From: Pogona vitticeps
Lineage: Eukaryota; Chordata; Lepidosauria; Squamata; Agamidae
Assembly: GCF_051106095.1 (NCBI RefSeq)
Contig: NC_135786.1
Span: 200,257,001 to 200,321,000, forward strand
Direction: 5' to 3'
DNA length: 64,000 nucleotides
In this document: positions 1-57,199 of the stretch, one piece after another
Layout: each line of letters starts with the position of its first letter
Position numbering within the stretch: the stretch's first letter is position 1
Notes under the pieces: model-generated
The model's input: only the letters and a program-made list of their open reading frames with translations
What the model was told of the DNA's origin: nothing
Databases searched by the model: none
Position numbers and translations under genes: made by a program

Positions 1-186
1 GATATTGCCACTTAAAAGAACCCCCTCTCTCCTTTTCCTAGTGTCTGTCCCATCTTGTCCAAAGTTTTTTCCCTTATATAAAATTGTTTTTAATTATATT
101 GTTATATTTTGTTGTAAGCCGCCTAGAGTGGTCTTAATTGACTAGATAGGCGGGATATAAATTAAATAAATAAATAAATAAATAAT
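1..186 (+). mobile_element. 3' tail of an L2-like LINE or a SINE sharing its tail
   Basis: The segment ends in a GCCGCCTAGAGTGG-type motif, a GGCGGGATATAAAT box and a (TAAA)n tail. The same tail closes the RT-bearing LINE fragment at 7652-8528, so both belong to one family. The start is not defined because the copy runs to or past the window edge. Confidence 0.6.
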
Positions 187-1875
187 ATTAGATTCACTGA
201 GTCAGTTTAGATTATTGGGCTAAATGCAAAGTAATGTGTTTTGATATAAAGCAGCTTCCATTATTCCTATGTAAGGACAGCACTGTCATTTGTATAACAT
301 CACTCATGTTGTTTCAACCGTTCATTGAGGCACATATGAAAATGCTGTCCATATTTTTACATCTGTTAGGAAAACTGTGGTTCAAACATGCCTCAGGAGT
401 ATTTTAAAGCCTTAACATTTTTGTTGAAATGTCTATGCTTCCATACAACAGAGTTGCAATGAAGTCAAATTCATGCACGCACAACTTTTGTGTAGCTAAT
501 TGTTACCTCCAGCTAGGTCATTTGCTTGACTCAGCCACAGTTGTAAACTCAAAAGACTAATGGAAGTCTAATGGATTCCTTATAAACCCTGGGATATACA
601 GTAGCATGACGAGCAATAGTATATTAGATTACATTATGGTTTGGATATTTTAGATATTACTGCCTGTACTTCTAATACTTATTTAAAAAGCATTTTAAAG
701 GTCTCAATGCTATGAAATTGAAATACATTTTAAAAAATAAGCATTGCTTATAGGCTTACAACTTAATAGAACAAAGAGTGCAAGGGAGTAATTCAGAGTT
801 GTGATACTTAAATCCAAATTGCAGCTATGGGTCTGTGTAAACTTTGATATTTTAATATGCTTGTTGCCTATTATAAAATTGGAAGTTTGTGTTTTGAGCT
901 TTTTTGAGCAGGCCAAGAAATTCAACAGTATTAGTTCTGTTTCTTCGTCATCATAGTAATATCGTGTGGTCATTATTCTTATCTAACAACCCTAAAAGTC
1001 CATTATACTAATGGGTAGGTTACCCAAGATTAGCTAGCTTCAATCAAAGCCGAGAGCCATTTTAAAAACCTATAGCAGGGAAACTACTTTAGGTTTTGGA
1101 AAGTCAGCATCAGTAATTCCAGAAGGTTTATTATTTCTTATTTGTGGCAAGTGTCCATCTGGGTTCTATAAAGTAGATCCTAATCCATGAAATTTTATAA
1201 TAAATTTATTAGGTCAGAATCCAGTACTATTCTTCAGCTGGATACAACTGTTTTCACCAGGATTTATAGCCTTGACTTCCTGCTATCTATACACATTAAA
1301 AATAAATAAATCTGTGAGCTGGGAAACATTTTAGAGCAGATTCTTGACACTCTGTTGGTCTGCAGGAGGGGGTGGGGAGGGGGAGGAAGTCCGTAATCCA
1401 TTGGTGTTAAATACCAAACTGGACTGTTGGATCATGACCATAATATTTAGGATGCCATAAGGCTCTTTGTTTGTGTGGACAGGTAGTTTTGTTGGAAGTG
1501 GTGGTCTTATGTAAAAATATAAAGCCACAATAGTACCTAGCATGCTTTCTGGTTGCCTTGGTGAGGAGTTGGCCAGAAGTGAGCAATTTGCAAAGAAAAC
1601 TATATCAATCTGATTCTTTCCCTTTATGTCCTCAGAATGAGAAATCCTGTGTTGTCGTCTTTAGATTTGAAAGTGGAACAGCACATTGTTTCTTTACTGA
1701 GCCGAAGGAGATCTCCCATCTAGCTAGTACTTAGGTATTCCAAATAAAACATGCCTTGCTCTACTGAAACTCCATGTAGCCAAATGCTTCCAGATTAAAA
1801 AGAATGCAGATAAAATGATAGTTTGAAATGAATACTGAACTGCTGAAGAACTACAAATGTGTAGCCATGATAGTA
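187..1875. other. AT-rich non-coding DNA, no feature seen
   Basis: This is 5' intron or upstream DNA of MTFR1. I see no conserved exon, RNA gene or clear repeat. Short open frames here lack family resemblance. Confidence 0.5.
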
Positions 1876-2160
1876 TCTGTTTTGTCGTTAAGTCATGTCT
1901 GACTCTTCATGACTCCGTGGACTAGAGCATGCCAGGCCCTCCTGTCTTCCACTGCCTGCCAGAGTTGGGTCAAATTCACATTGGTAGCTTCAATGACACT
2001 GTCCAACCATCTCATCCTCTGTTGTCCCCTTCTCCTCGTGCCTTCACACTTTCCCAACATCAGGGTCTTTTCCAGGGAGTCTTCTCTTCTCATGAGATGG
2101 CCAAAGTATTGGAGCCTCAGCTTCAGGATCTGTCTAACCATTATCGACTCAAGCTGTGAT
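1876..2160 (-). mobile_element. BovB (RTE clade) LINE, 3' end fragment
   Basis: Read on the - strand, it encodes the end of the BovB ORF2, including FGHLMRREDSLEKTLMLG, RRRGQQRMRWLDS and EDRRAWHALVHGV. The family's 3' tail follows (GAGTCAGACATGACTTAACG). It matches the end of the longer BovB copy at 34250-35503. Only the last ~285 bp are present, a usual 5' truncation. Confidence 0.9.
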
Positions 2161-2169
2161 CCACTAACC

Positions 2170-2704
2170 CAGTGGTTCTTAACGTGGGCGATAATGCCCC
2201 CCAGGGGGCGATTTCATTTTTCAGGGGGGCGGTGGAACGAAAAGGGGCGGTGTGGGGGCGCTGGAGCAGAAGGGGGGCGGTAGGGGGGGCGCTGGAGCAG
2301 AAGGGGGGCGGTAGGGGGGCGCTGGAGCAAGCCAAACTTGTGAAGATGGTTGCAGCCTTTTTACAGTGTGCATGAATATGTATTTTCCTCCAATTTTAAT
2401 TTAGTTTCAGACTTTTTGTCTTGAAATTTTTAGTTCCCGCATTTGTTTTTATGCCCTTTTAATATTTCTTTTTGCATCCTAAAATTCACTTGCAACTAAA
2501 TCATTAAATGTTACTTTTTGGGGGGCATTTCATTTTCTTGGAATTTAAGTTTGTTTTCAGGGGTCATTGGATTTAAGTGTCTTAAATAAATAAACAAACA
2601 AATAAACAAACAAATAAATAAATCATCACTGCGGGGAAGGGGGCAATGGTAACTTCCTCAATGGCTCAAGGGGGCGTTTCTTTCAAAAAGGTTAAGAACC
2701 ACTG
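2170..2704. mobile_element. Non-autonomous hAT element with perfect 8-bp target duplication
   Basis: The ends are inverted repeats: CAGTGGTTCTTAACGTGGGC on the left and GGTTAAGAACCACTG on the right. Both sides carry the same 8-bp flank, CACTAACC (2162-2169 and 2705-2712), as expected for hAT transposition. The interior has GGGGGCG-rich minisatellite units at about 2210-2330, an AT-rich centre and a short (AAAT/AAAC) run. No transposase frame is present, so it would need a transposase in trans. Confidence 0.9.
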
Positions 2705-2712
2705 CACTAACC

Positions 2713-3452
2713 CATAAATAGGTCAAAGTTGCACACCCTGCTGTACAGAGAGCACACAGTCTTGTTTTAAAAGAGAATCATTCTGTTAGAAGCTTTGTAT
2801 GCTTGTGCACCTTGTATTAAAATGGAGGTCGGGGTCACTTCTCACTGTGCATGGTGGCAGGTGGTACAGTACTTTGAGGGGTTGCCATTTGCCTCAAAGC
2901 ATGAGCTCCTCACCTTTCTGCCAATTCTGGGTGATATTATGTCCAGTATGCTTACTACTAGTGCTCTTCTGTTTTGAGAATTTAGGAAAATAGAGCATGC
3001 ATGTTTTCAATGAAGTAAAGGTACTAAATACAGTATCTACATTTCATTAAGCTGATTCTAACCTATGACAGTTCTTTCTAGGGTTCTCTAGGTATAGACT
3101 ACTCAGAAGTAATTTTCTTTTTCCTCCTCCTGGAAGTGGTTCTTCTCCCAGCAGCAAAGTTCCGTCTAATTTTTGTTCCTGCTATGTGCGTATGGAGGGG
3201 CAGGGCTTCATCCAAAACAGCTACCTCTGAGCATTGCCTGGAAGGGATATTGGATAATCAAACCAACCTCTGGCTCCACAGCCGTGTACAGGACACAATT
3301 AGCTATCCAGCCAGCTAAATGTGACTTTACTAAGAACAAATACAAGTTGTACTCCTGGTGTAATAGTTATTATCACATATAAATTTTTATGACAATTTAT
3401 CATGACTTGCAAAAGTTGTTCAAAAACGTTGTTTACAATTGTTTTCTTGCAG
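2713..3452 (+). other. MTFR1 intron, no repeat recognised
   Basis: Single-copy-looking AT-rich DNA that ends at the polypyrimidine/AG acceptor (AG at 3451-3452) of the MTFR1 start exon. No other feature was recognised. Confidence 0.5.
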
Positions 3453-3525
3453 AGTGATTATGGAACACTTGTATCCCAACAAATTGAGGGAGTTTGATTA
3501 CAAGTTTTTGAAGACTGCATTCTAG

Positions 3526-25899
<22,374 letters not shown>

Positions 25900-27480
25900 A
25901 GAGAAGAAACTTCTTCCACAGGGTTAGGATTTCTTCAGCTACTTTGTGCAGAGGATCATTTATTTAATTCAGTGAATCTGAATTGAAATGTGCCTCTGAT
26001 TTCCACAGGTGACTTTTTAAAGAAAAAGTAAAATGTGTATTTCAGAAAAGCACAGCTTCTTAGTACAAAAATGTTGCTGCATTACTAACACTAATTTATC
26101 TGTACCAAATACTTTACAGACTGGCACCCTGCAGAACATTTTTGAACACTGTGGCAGCAAATAGCCTTAAATTGTTATATCTCTGGTGTAGTAGCTGGAA
26201 TTATGTATGGGAATTTTTATGCAGTTCATTTTAGCTTGTTGGATATCTCATTTTGAACATCTGTTGCATCTTGAGTTCTTGCGTTGAGAAGCTGCTCTGC
26301 CTTACATTGTTGAAGAGACAAGGCTTCAAACCTTATTTATTGTTCGGCAATTTAAACTTCAAAATTTTGTACACCTTGCCTAGGGAGCTTTAGTGAGGCA
26401 TCTCATTGTTTAAGCATAAATGCTGCAGTGGTGGCATATTTACAGAGAATAAAATATCTAAAGCTCTAGTATTATTTATACATGATTACGTTTGATAATT
26501 TAGACTTTCTTCCAGGCAAGTAATGTTACAGAAAACCTGAAATGCTGCATATTTGGCATTGAAAAACTTGGAAAGTTGGAGCAGATGAAACTGGTTACCA
26601 GTGAAGTATATGTTTAACTCTGCAAGAATACAACACCATACCTTAAAGATCAAGTCCAAGAGCATTAGGTTACCTTTTCCCACCCCTTAATTGTGGTAAA
26701 TCTAGGATGCATAACCCATGCTGCCCTCTTCTAGCTTTAAATGTAGCCTCAGGGTAGCCCCTTACTATTCACTATGGCTGGAAAATCTGTTCCAAAAACC
26801 ACCCACTTTCCTTTCTGTTGACAGAAGAAAAGAGAGAGATCTATATCAAAAAGATGTGAAGAGTGTGTGCAGATTTTCCACTCCCAGCCAAAAATAAATA
26901 ATAATTTGCTCCTATGGGAGGGTATGAGTTGAGCTGATTCTCCTGTGCAGTGCATGGCACTAAAAATGACTGGACTGGATAAATTCTTAATACAACATTT
27001 GTACCAGCAGCTGGACTAGTACTGCGTTGTTTAGCTTGCTGATACCTGAATTCTTCATTTGGAAATAAAGGAACAGAAAAAGATTGGATGTTGGAAGAAG
27101 GCAAAATGTAGTATAAAAATACAGTATTTCTAGAACTGACAGTTTTATAAATGAAACTCATGTTAAAGTCTCCTAATTTGAATTGTTCAACATTTGTGAG
27201 CATTTCTTTTAGGAACCTGTTACTTGACTGGCTCAAATTCTAATGGTAAAATAGATTATCCCTTTAAAGTGTTAATATAATGCAGGTGTTAAATACAGTA
27301 ATGTTCCTGAAATGTTTCAGTGCTTTCATTTTAAGTGTTTTATAAGCTTAGTTTTATGGACCATTTTTAGCCTGATATGTAAAAATGCTTTGAGATGTTT
27401 TGAAGCCAACAGTTCTCAGATATGTTTGTATTTTATCCTATACAACCAATGTGCAAAATTAAACAGCCTGAGTTCAACTC
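25900..27480 (+). other. MTFR1: MTFR1 3' UTR (3' limit uncertain)
   Basis: AT-rich, non-repetitive DNA after the MTFR1 stop. Candidate poly(A) signals are AATAAA at 26448-26453, AATAAA at 27064-27069 and ATTAAA at 27458-27463. I cannot choose between them without transcript data. Confidence 0.6.
26448..26453 (+). promoter_or_regulatory. MTFR1: Candidate MTFR1 poly(A) signal
   Basis: AATAAA about 550 nt after the stop codon, the first canonical hexamer after it on this strand. Confidence 0.5.
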
Positions 27481-27780
27481 TTTATTTATATATATTATTT
27501 ATATATATTTTTCCTCCTTATAGAAGGGACTCAAGGGTAGCCCTTCAGTTTTAGTGTATGCAGACATTAGGATTAATTCATGGTGCACTATGGAGATGTA
27601 TTTTGAAGCTACTAGAAATGGTGCCTGAACTAGCTGATAAATTAAGGCTGCAGTCCTAAACAGAGTCTCCTGGTACTCAGGGATGTCCAAGTAAACATCA
27701 GTGAGACATGAATCCCTAATATGATTAACAAGATAATAGCAATAAAGCAACTGTTATCAGAAAAAGCCTTGGACCTAGCT

Positions 27781-28072
27781 ACCCCGTTTCCGCTAAAATA
27801 AGACATAACCTGAAAATAAGACCTAATATGATTTTTCAGGATGCTCATAATATAAGCCCTACCCAAAAAATAACCCCTAGTTAAGTGAAACCCACCCTCC
27901 ACCATTGTGCAGCAACCAGAAGATGACATGACTGTATTTGAATAAATGTAGATTGGTGTACATGAAAAAAATAAAACATCCGCTGAAAATAAGCCATAAT
28001 GTGTGTGTGTGCGTTTTGTGTTTTTTTGGAGCAAAAATTAATAAGACCGTCTTATTTTTGGGAAAACAGGGT
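27781..28072. mobile_element. MITE with ACCCYGTTTCC inverted ends
   Basis: The left end ACCCCGTTTCCGCTAAAATA and the right end TATTTTTGGGAAAACAGGGT are inverted repeats. The flanks ACCTAGCT and ACCTAGAA match at 6 of 8 bases, suggesting an 8-bp duplication. Two relatives lie at 37076-37543 and 45571-45843. The internal texts AATATAAGCCCTACCC and GCAGCAACCAGAAGATGACA are shared. No coding capacity; superfamily not certain. Confidence 0.75.
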
Positions 28073-28474
28073 ACCTAGAAGAACATGGTTTGTTTCTTTT
28101 ATCTGTGTTGAAAGAACAGCCACCAGATGTTGGATTACAGTTCCCATCATTTTTTAAACTTGACCGTGCTGAGTAGGACTGATTAGAACTGAAATGTATC
28201 ATTATCTAAAGGGCAGCATGTTTCCCACCCCTATTACAGATAAAAGTTTTAGCAACCATATTGCAGATTGAGGTGAGGAAGGTAGAGATAAAGAGGGATG
28301 AATTTACCTAAGACCAGCAAGAAATTTCATAGCCGACACAAGACTGAAATAGGACCCCCTTTCTGTTGCATTGTTCTGTTCAAGCATTTCGCTAACGACA
28401 ATCTTCGAGACTTGCTTGTAAAGAGGTTTATAATAATAATGAGTCTTGGTTGGTGCATGTTTAGTAAAATTTTG

Positions 28475-29611
28475 TGCAGTTTGGTTGTTGTGGGTTTTTT
28501 GGGCTCTTTGGCCGTGTTCTGAAGGTTGTTCTTCCTAACGTTTCGCCAGTCTCTGTGGCCGGCATCTTCAGAGGACTGGAGTAGCACTCTGCTCTGGTGC
28601 AGTTTGTTTGGGAGTTGAGTATTTATAGCTGCTGGATCAGCTTTTGTCCTTTTCAAGAGATGGGAGATTATGGTGATCAGTGTGTTTTTGTTGTAGGTGT
28701 ATTGTTGTGATAAGGAGGAGAGATTATCTGTCACTGTGATTGATGGGTGGTGTTAGCTGGTCTTTTGTGTGTAGTAATCACTGGTCCTTGTGGCTGGGTA
28801 GAGTTCACAGGTTGTATTTTTCAGAATGGGCTGGCAGGCCATATTTAGTTTTAGGCCTTCTTTCCTGTTGAAGTTCTGTTTATGTTTATTGATTTCAATG
28901 GCTTCCCTGTGCAGTCTAACATACAGAATGCTTGTCCAGTATTTCAGTATTTTGAAATAGAATTTCATGTCCAGTTTATTTTAGGGCATGTTCAGCTACA
29001 GCAGATTATTCTGGTTGTTTTAGTCTGCAGTGTCTCATGTTCTTTTGATTCTGTTGTGGATGCTTCATTTTGTGGTTTCAATATATACCTGGCCACAACT
29101 GCAAGGTATCCGGTATGCTCCTGCAGTGGTGAGGGGGTCCTTTCTGACCGTAACATTTAATGCATTTTGTGGTGGGCTTGAATACTGTTTGTAGGTTGTG
29201 TTTTTTCAAGTTTCCCCATGCGGTCCATGACCCCTTTGATGTATGGCAGAAATATTTTATTTGTGGGTGGCTGTTTTTCTTCTTCAGTTTGGTATTGTTT
29301 TCTTGGTTTGATGGCTCTTGTCATTTCATTTTTGGAATAGCCATTTGCCTGTAGGGCCAGATTTGCATGGCCTACCAGTGTTTTAATTATGCCTCTTTTT
29401 TGCTGTGGGTGGTGGTTGGAGTTTTTGTGTAGGTACCAGTCTGTGTGGGTGGGTTTTCTGTAGACCTTGTGTCCCTATAGGAGGTCAGTTTTGCGTACGA
29501 GCATGACATCTAAGAACGGGAGTTGGCCCTCTATTTCTTTTTTCATGGTGAATTGTATATTTGGGTGGATGCTGTTGAGATGGTTTAGAAATTTGTTATC
29601 CAAAATTTAAG
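28475..29611 (-). mobile_element. Penelope-like retroelement fragment
   Basis: The - strand gives family-like blocks including FLDVMLVRKTDLL, VYRKPTHTDWYLHKNSNHH and KRGIIKTLVGHA. A 3' part follows with the sequence complementary to GTTTCGCCAGTCTCTGTGG, which I associate with Penelope-like copies in reptiles. It is a broken fragment of moderate age. Confidence 0.75.
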
Positions 29612-29742
29612 TAGCAATGCTGGAGGTATTCAAGAAAAAACTGGACAACCATCTGTCAGATCTACTTTGACTGAGATTCCCAAACTGAGCAGAGGGTTGG
29701 ACTCAATAGCCTTATAGGCCCCTTCCAACTCTAGGATTCTGG
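29612..29742 (+). mobile_element. CR1 LINE 3' end
   Basis: It contains GGAGGTATTCAAGAAAAAAC, CTGGACAACCATCTGTC, GCAGAGGGTTGGACTC and CCTTCCAACTCTAGGATTCT, the standard order of a CR1 3' end, and stops at the terminal ATTCT motif. Strongly 5' truncated. Confidence 0.9.
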
Positions 29743-30394
29743 GCTCGTAAGCATTTCTCCAGAATTGCCTTGAAGAAATAAAATATATCGAGGCAGAACC
29801 TATAGTCAAGCAAGTGAAAAAGATGGTGTTGAGATTTAGAATTCAAAGATAAGAACAGTTGAGCAGTAAGACAAAAATATATATCCCTTTTGTTTTGGGC
29901 TTCTTGGAGCACATACAGACTTTGCTCTAATGGTCTCTTAGAACGTTAATGGCATACAGTCAAATTTACATAACCAGATGGAAAGCACTTTTACAAGTTA
30001 ACCCAAATGTGCAACTATACTGTATTAAGATTCAACAAGTTGCAACCTGGGTATTTGAATGTTTAAGCTGAAAGGAGAACATCAGTGGGCAAAATCCAAT
30101 GATAAAAAGAATAATACTTATGTAACAGGAGTTTCCTTTCTACCTCCCTGCACTGTTCCTCTCCATATGTTCTAATGGATCTCCCAACCATCTTGAGCAG
30201 AAGTGTGGCACACATATAGGGGGATCCATTTTTCTAGTTCATGAGCAGACTGAAATTCCATTTTACTCCGTTAAAATCGCATAGATTGTTTGACTTTTAA
30301 GATGTATTTTCAAGTAAAGCTCAAAGGAGACACCAGGAGGGATTTCATAATTAAAATGATCCCAATTCATTCTTTGCATCTAAAGCTAGACTCG
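29743..30394. other. Intergenic DNA, nothing recognised
   Basis: Part of the gap between the two convergent genes. No element, gene or RNA identified. Confidence 0.5.
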
Positions 30395-31941
30395 GGAGAT
30401 AATGTGAAAAGTTTTTATTATTAATCAAAAGTTAACAGCAACAGGCACATTAAAATGAGTATGGCAAAGCCTTTAACAAATGGCTTTACACTGAAGCTCT
30501 CTCCCAAAAATGGCTGTTGCAAACTGTAAACAGAATGGAATAAACAGTCTTTACAGTAAGAACAAGGGAAATACAAATGAACAAAAAGAAAGCACCAGTT
30601 TCTCAAAATAGATTACAATTGTGCTTACAGTACTTAAAACAATGTTTAAAAACAAATTACAAAAAAGGAATGCTTGAAGATTAAAAATTAGTCCTTAAAA
30701 TTTGTCCATAAAAACATTTCTCCTTTTCACATCAAAAAAACCCATAATGGGTAACGTTTCAGTAGAGGGAGGAATAAGTAAACAATGCACTTTTTCAATC
30801 AACAAAATTTGGTCACTTAGCTTTGTGCATAGTTTAAGGCAGCTGTAGCAACCTGTTAGTTTCCCCCCTGTGGCTGCTCATGAAAATGTCACATTCTAAA
30901 AAGAATAAATTAAAAAAATGCCTTTCAAATCTGTCCCATCTTCCCCTTCTTCCCCCAAATCTTCACTCACACTTAACATGCACGCAAGCACACACACACA
31001 TACACACGCTGCAGTGAAAGGGGCATCTGTACCCTTTTTCTGAAGGACACATTTCCCATCCCACTTTATTTCAGATTGGCAAATACCCTGAGCTGTTTCT
31101 GGTGTTCGTAGTCATTCCACCTCTCTTTTTTCTTGCATGTGCAGTTCAAGTGTACAATGGTGAAAACAACATGCAAATGTTTCCACTGCAGAATCGTAAC
31201 ACATTTAGGATGCTTCCTCTCTTCCATCCCTTCCCACCTCCCCTCCCCAAATGCAATATTTCTGCCTGCTATAATCGCATTCCCATTTTGCACTGGAGTA
31301 AAGCTTGGCTGTGCTCTATGTTAAATGTTCAGTTCCCAATGCACAGCTAAATTTTTGATATACAGGAGACTTCTCTCTTGGTAACAGGAAAACGAGCTGC
31401 AGTTTCAGATTTGATCTTTTAAGTAGTGGTTCCTTCACAGCCATGCATAAAGGTTAGTCTAGAATCTATAGTTTCCAAGTGTATTTGTAAACATCAGCTC
31501 TTGCCCGAGGCGGCCAAGTATGGGCACTTCACATTTCCACATTTTGGACAAGGACTGAATAGAGTCTTGCAAAATTCCAAGAGAATTTCCATGTCGTGTG
31601 ACAACTCTGAAGGCTGTATTTCAAATTTCCTCTAAAAACAGATTTTTAAAAAATGTGGCACGTAACAATGCATTTTGTACTTTTCTCCACTAAGGTTCGT
31701 TCACTCCTCTGGTTTGCATATTCAAGGTTCCATGCAGAAGCCAACCAAGGCATACGCATATTGCTATGTTCAGATCTTGCAACCGAAAACTGGGTTCAAA
31801 CGATCTATCAAAGAAAAATCTTCAAAATAAATAATGCTGGCATTGTTTACACTGAAACCTTGGCAAGTCAGACAAAATGTATCCTCAAACCCTGTTCCAA
31901 AGATACCAGGCAAGAGGCAGTTTGTGAAGCAGATCCTAGGA
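30395..31941 (-). other. PDE7A: PDE7A 3' UTR
   Basis: About 1.5 kb directly downstream (- strand) of the PDE7A stop, free of recognisable repeats apart from a short CA-rich run at 30980-31010. On the - strand AATAAA occurs at 30414-30419, giving the proposed 3' end; an earlier AATAAA at 31065-31070 could give a shorter form. Confidence 0.65.
30414..30419 (-). promoter_or_regulatory. PDE7A: Candidate PDE7A poly(A) signal (distal)
   Basis: AATAAA on the - strand (TTTATT on +), about 1.5 kb after the stop codon and at the edge of the repeat-free block. Confidence 0.5.
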
Positions 31942-54193
<22,252 letters not shown>

Positions 54194-54337
54194 CTGGGGG
54201 GAAATAAAAAGCCTTAATGTGTAATCTTTATATATATTTTAAAAAAACAAGAAGGAGTAGGAGGAAGAGGAGACAAAATTACAACAGCAATGACCATGTA
54301 TACAATCATGGTCATTCAGATTCTGGTGGGCCAAAAC

Positions 54338-54635
54338 CAGGGTGGATGAAAATCAATTATTTTTTTTCAAGTCAAATTGATTTAAATCATGATTTTTTAA
54401 ATGATGATTTAAATCAGTGGTTCTTAACCTTTGTTACTCGGATGTTTTTGAATTGCAACTCCCAGAAACCCCAGCCAGCACAGTTGGTGGTGAAGGCTTC
54501 TGAGAGTTGCAGTCCAAAACTTCTGAGTAACCAAAGGTTAAGAACCAGTGATTTAAATAAAAAATTTTTTATTAAAATTGTCAAAAAAAATTCTGTTTTC
54601 ATTTAAATCATTATTTAAATCAATTAAATCCACCA
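54338..54635. mobile_element. Palindromic AT-rich MITE split by a hAT MITE
   Basis: The left GGGTGGATGAAAATCAATTA and the right TTAAATCAATTAAATCCACC ends are inverted. The interior is rich in ATTTAAAT/GATTTAAATC. A second MITE (54415-54550) sits in it. Confidence 0.65.
54415..54550. mobile_element. Short hAT-like MITE with 8-bp flanks
   Basis: The ends CAGTGGTTCTTAACCTTTG and CAAAGGTTAAGAACCAGTG are inverted. ATTTAAAT flanks it on both sides (54407-54414, 54551-54558). The core is shared with 47728-47865. The host element is itself rich in ATTTAAAT, so the duplication is suggestive rather than proof. Confidence 0.82.
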
Positions 54636-57199
54636 TAGCCAAATTCTCATCTTACGGACCACTTGCCACATTAGCAGCACTTAACAGGAGTTGGAGTACA
54701 AGATATGTAGCGGGCCAAAAGAGGCCAGAAGCGGACCACTACAGAAAAAGGTGCTGCTGCAGAATGGCCCTTGAACCAACCCAATAAGTCTCATATAATG
54801 GTGTTTTATAGTTATTCTACAAAATACTGCACCCTAAAATATTATCCAAAGTACTGTTCAACACTAAAAGAATGTACCTGGAATTTATTTGACCTAGCAG
54901 AATCTCTTACTAACATAAGATGGAAGAGGTGGCTTCTGTCTATTCTTCCACATCAACATTCATGCTACTGTGGAGAGTTCCCCAATTTTCTGAAGTGTAT
55001 TTTCAGCAACAGCAAGATCTGTGAGGAGAACTAGTAAAAAATCACACTACTCCCTTTCTGCTAGTAGATACCAAGAATGCAATCCATGAAACCTCTTAAA
55101 TGCCAAACTTGTAAGAACAATATGAAATATTATGATGATTCAAGTTTTTAAACATTAAATGCTATTATTTCTATAAAAGTATAATTATACTGTTGATAGT
55201 ACAGCCAGTGAATAAATTCAGACCTGTATCAAAAACAAACTTTCGTGAGTTTAACAACTAGGAGTGAGTACGGTATATTCATAAACTTCACTTCAGAACC
55301 CTGATCAACCTTTTAAGTTACAAAATGAAATTTTGGACTATCTTCATGTCAACAACAATTACACTTGAACAACACACTTAAGCAAACAGCACTGAAAGTG
55401 TGGAATTCACGAATAAAGGTAGATGAGTGAAAGCACGATATTATAACCACATTCCCTTCATAGCTAAATCATTGGTAATACTGTATTATATCTACGATAA
55501 GATTCTGTTACAAAACACATTTACATCTCTCTCTTTTTCCATTTCCTCTTGCTACATTCTCTCAAATGCATTATAATTAGTTCTGTATTTCTAACACAAA
55601 GCATACTCCTAATACTCATTAGATTATAAGACAATTTCAGGATGTCAAACATACAACATTTACTTGATTACACCAAGGTCCCACTATATTACCTGCACCT
55701 CTTACATCATACAAGAAAGTCCAGGCCATGTCAGAAAACCCCACATGATTCCCAACACTAGAAACACCTCAAGAAATAGGCCTCCCAAGTAACCAGTAAC
55801 TTTTCATGTAACCTGAGCCACCTAAAAAAAAGGTTATATAGTGTGTATCAGTTGTATATTCTCTCTCAGAATTAAGGAAAATTTACCTATATGAAACAAA
55901 AGAAAACTGCAGAATCAAACAGCATAATTTTTCCAACACTCTGAACTACCCTAAGTATCCTCGTTAGACTCCATTCTTCTACTCCGTTCTTCTACTGCAT
56001 TACTTACAGTGTTTTTAATTTGATTGTGAACTATTAATTGTGGCTGTAGTGTTAATTATACAGCTCCTATGTCGACAGCTTTTGGTACACCCTTAATGTG
56101 GAAAAAGTCATTAAACCCACAGATACCTACATTCCAAAGTGTAAAGAGCCAAGCATGCCGTCTATATTTTCATTCTTTCCAGAATAACAAATAGTTTTAG
56201 TAAGATTATTGACTGAAGTCAATAAAGTGATGAAGCAAATAACTTGCTTATTACTCATTACTCCAGTCGAGTTAAGAGGTTGATGATAACGTGCTACGTT
56301 AACACTTCTTGCAAGTAGTATTTCATTACTCTTGAAAAACAACAAATGCATAATATGTTGCTTTTTTTGAGATTCTAAGCTCTGATTTTTGAACATTACC
56401 ATATTTCCATAATGAAAACGTATTTGCTTCTACCTAATCAGTGGCTTGAAAAACTTAAGCATGAGCCAAATAATATATCAAAGTTATTCTAATGAAACTT
56501 TCCACTGTTAGTAAGACATACATTTTCACAGGATCATAACTTATCTTCGTCCCTCAAGCTCTCCTTTTAGATAACAGTGCCTGAAAGCCTATTGTGCAAC
56601 TCTGTGTGCACAACAAAGTTGATATCATCAACAGTGACAAACCACCACTGATTAAATACAAATCAGCACAGATTAAATACAATTTCAGGATGCATGCAAC
56701 TCATACACAATGTGATGAAGTCACAGTAATCCCAAAATCACCCAAGGAATTTTTTCATGAGCAGTATGATGACATCATCCTCGCAGTATATACAAGACTA
56801 TGCAACAGGATTTCAGTGGGTCTCTTGACATTTTCAGAGGTTTAAATCTTTCACCTCTGCTTGAAGATGACATGATCCTGACATGAAAGAAGAGGCAGAC
56901 CAGACAGTTTGTTTTTCAGAATCTAAGGCCTGGAGCGTTCTGTTCCTTTCATTCTAGAACAGTTTAAAATAAAACCTAGACTGTTTGTAAACAGCCAAAA
57001 AAGATTACTGGGCTCACGAATTTAGGATGTACCCAAATGAAAAACCATTTTTGGATAATGGTTTTTGAACTAAAAGTGGGTAGACATGTTATAGGAAGAA
57101 CACATAGTAAGAATGAAACCGCCATTAAAGCAGAAGGAAGGGGACCGGGAAGAGAGAAACTGTTATGATTAAGTAGTAAACATATCTCAGAAAAGTAAC
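54636..57199 (-). other. PDE7A upstream intron, nothing recognised
   Basis: AT-rich DNA with no recognised exon, RNA or repeat. Confidence 0.4.
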
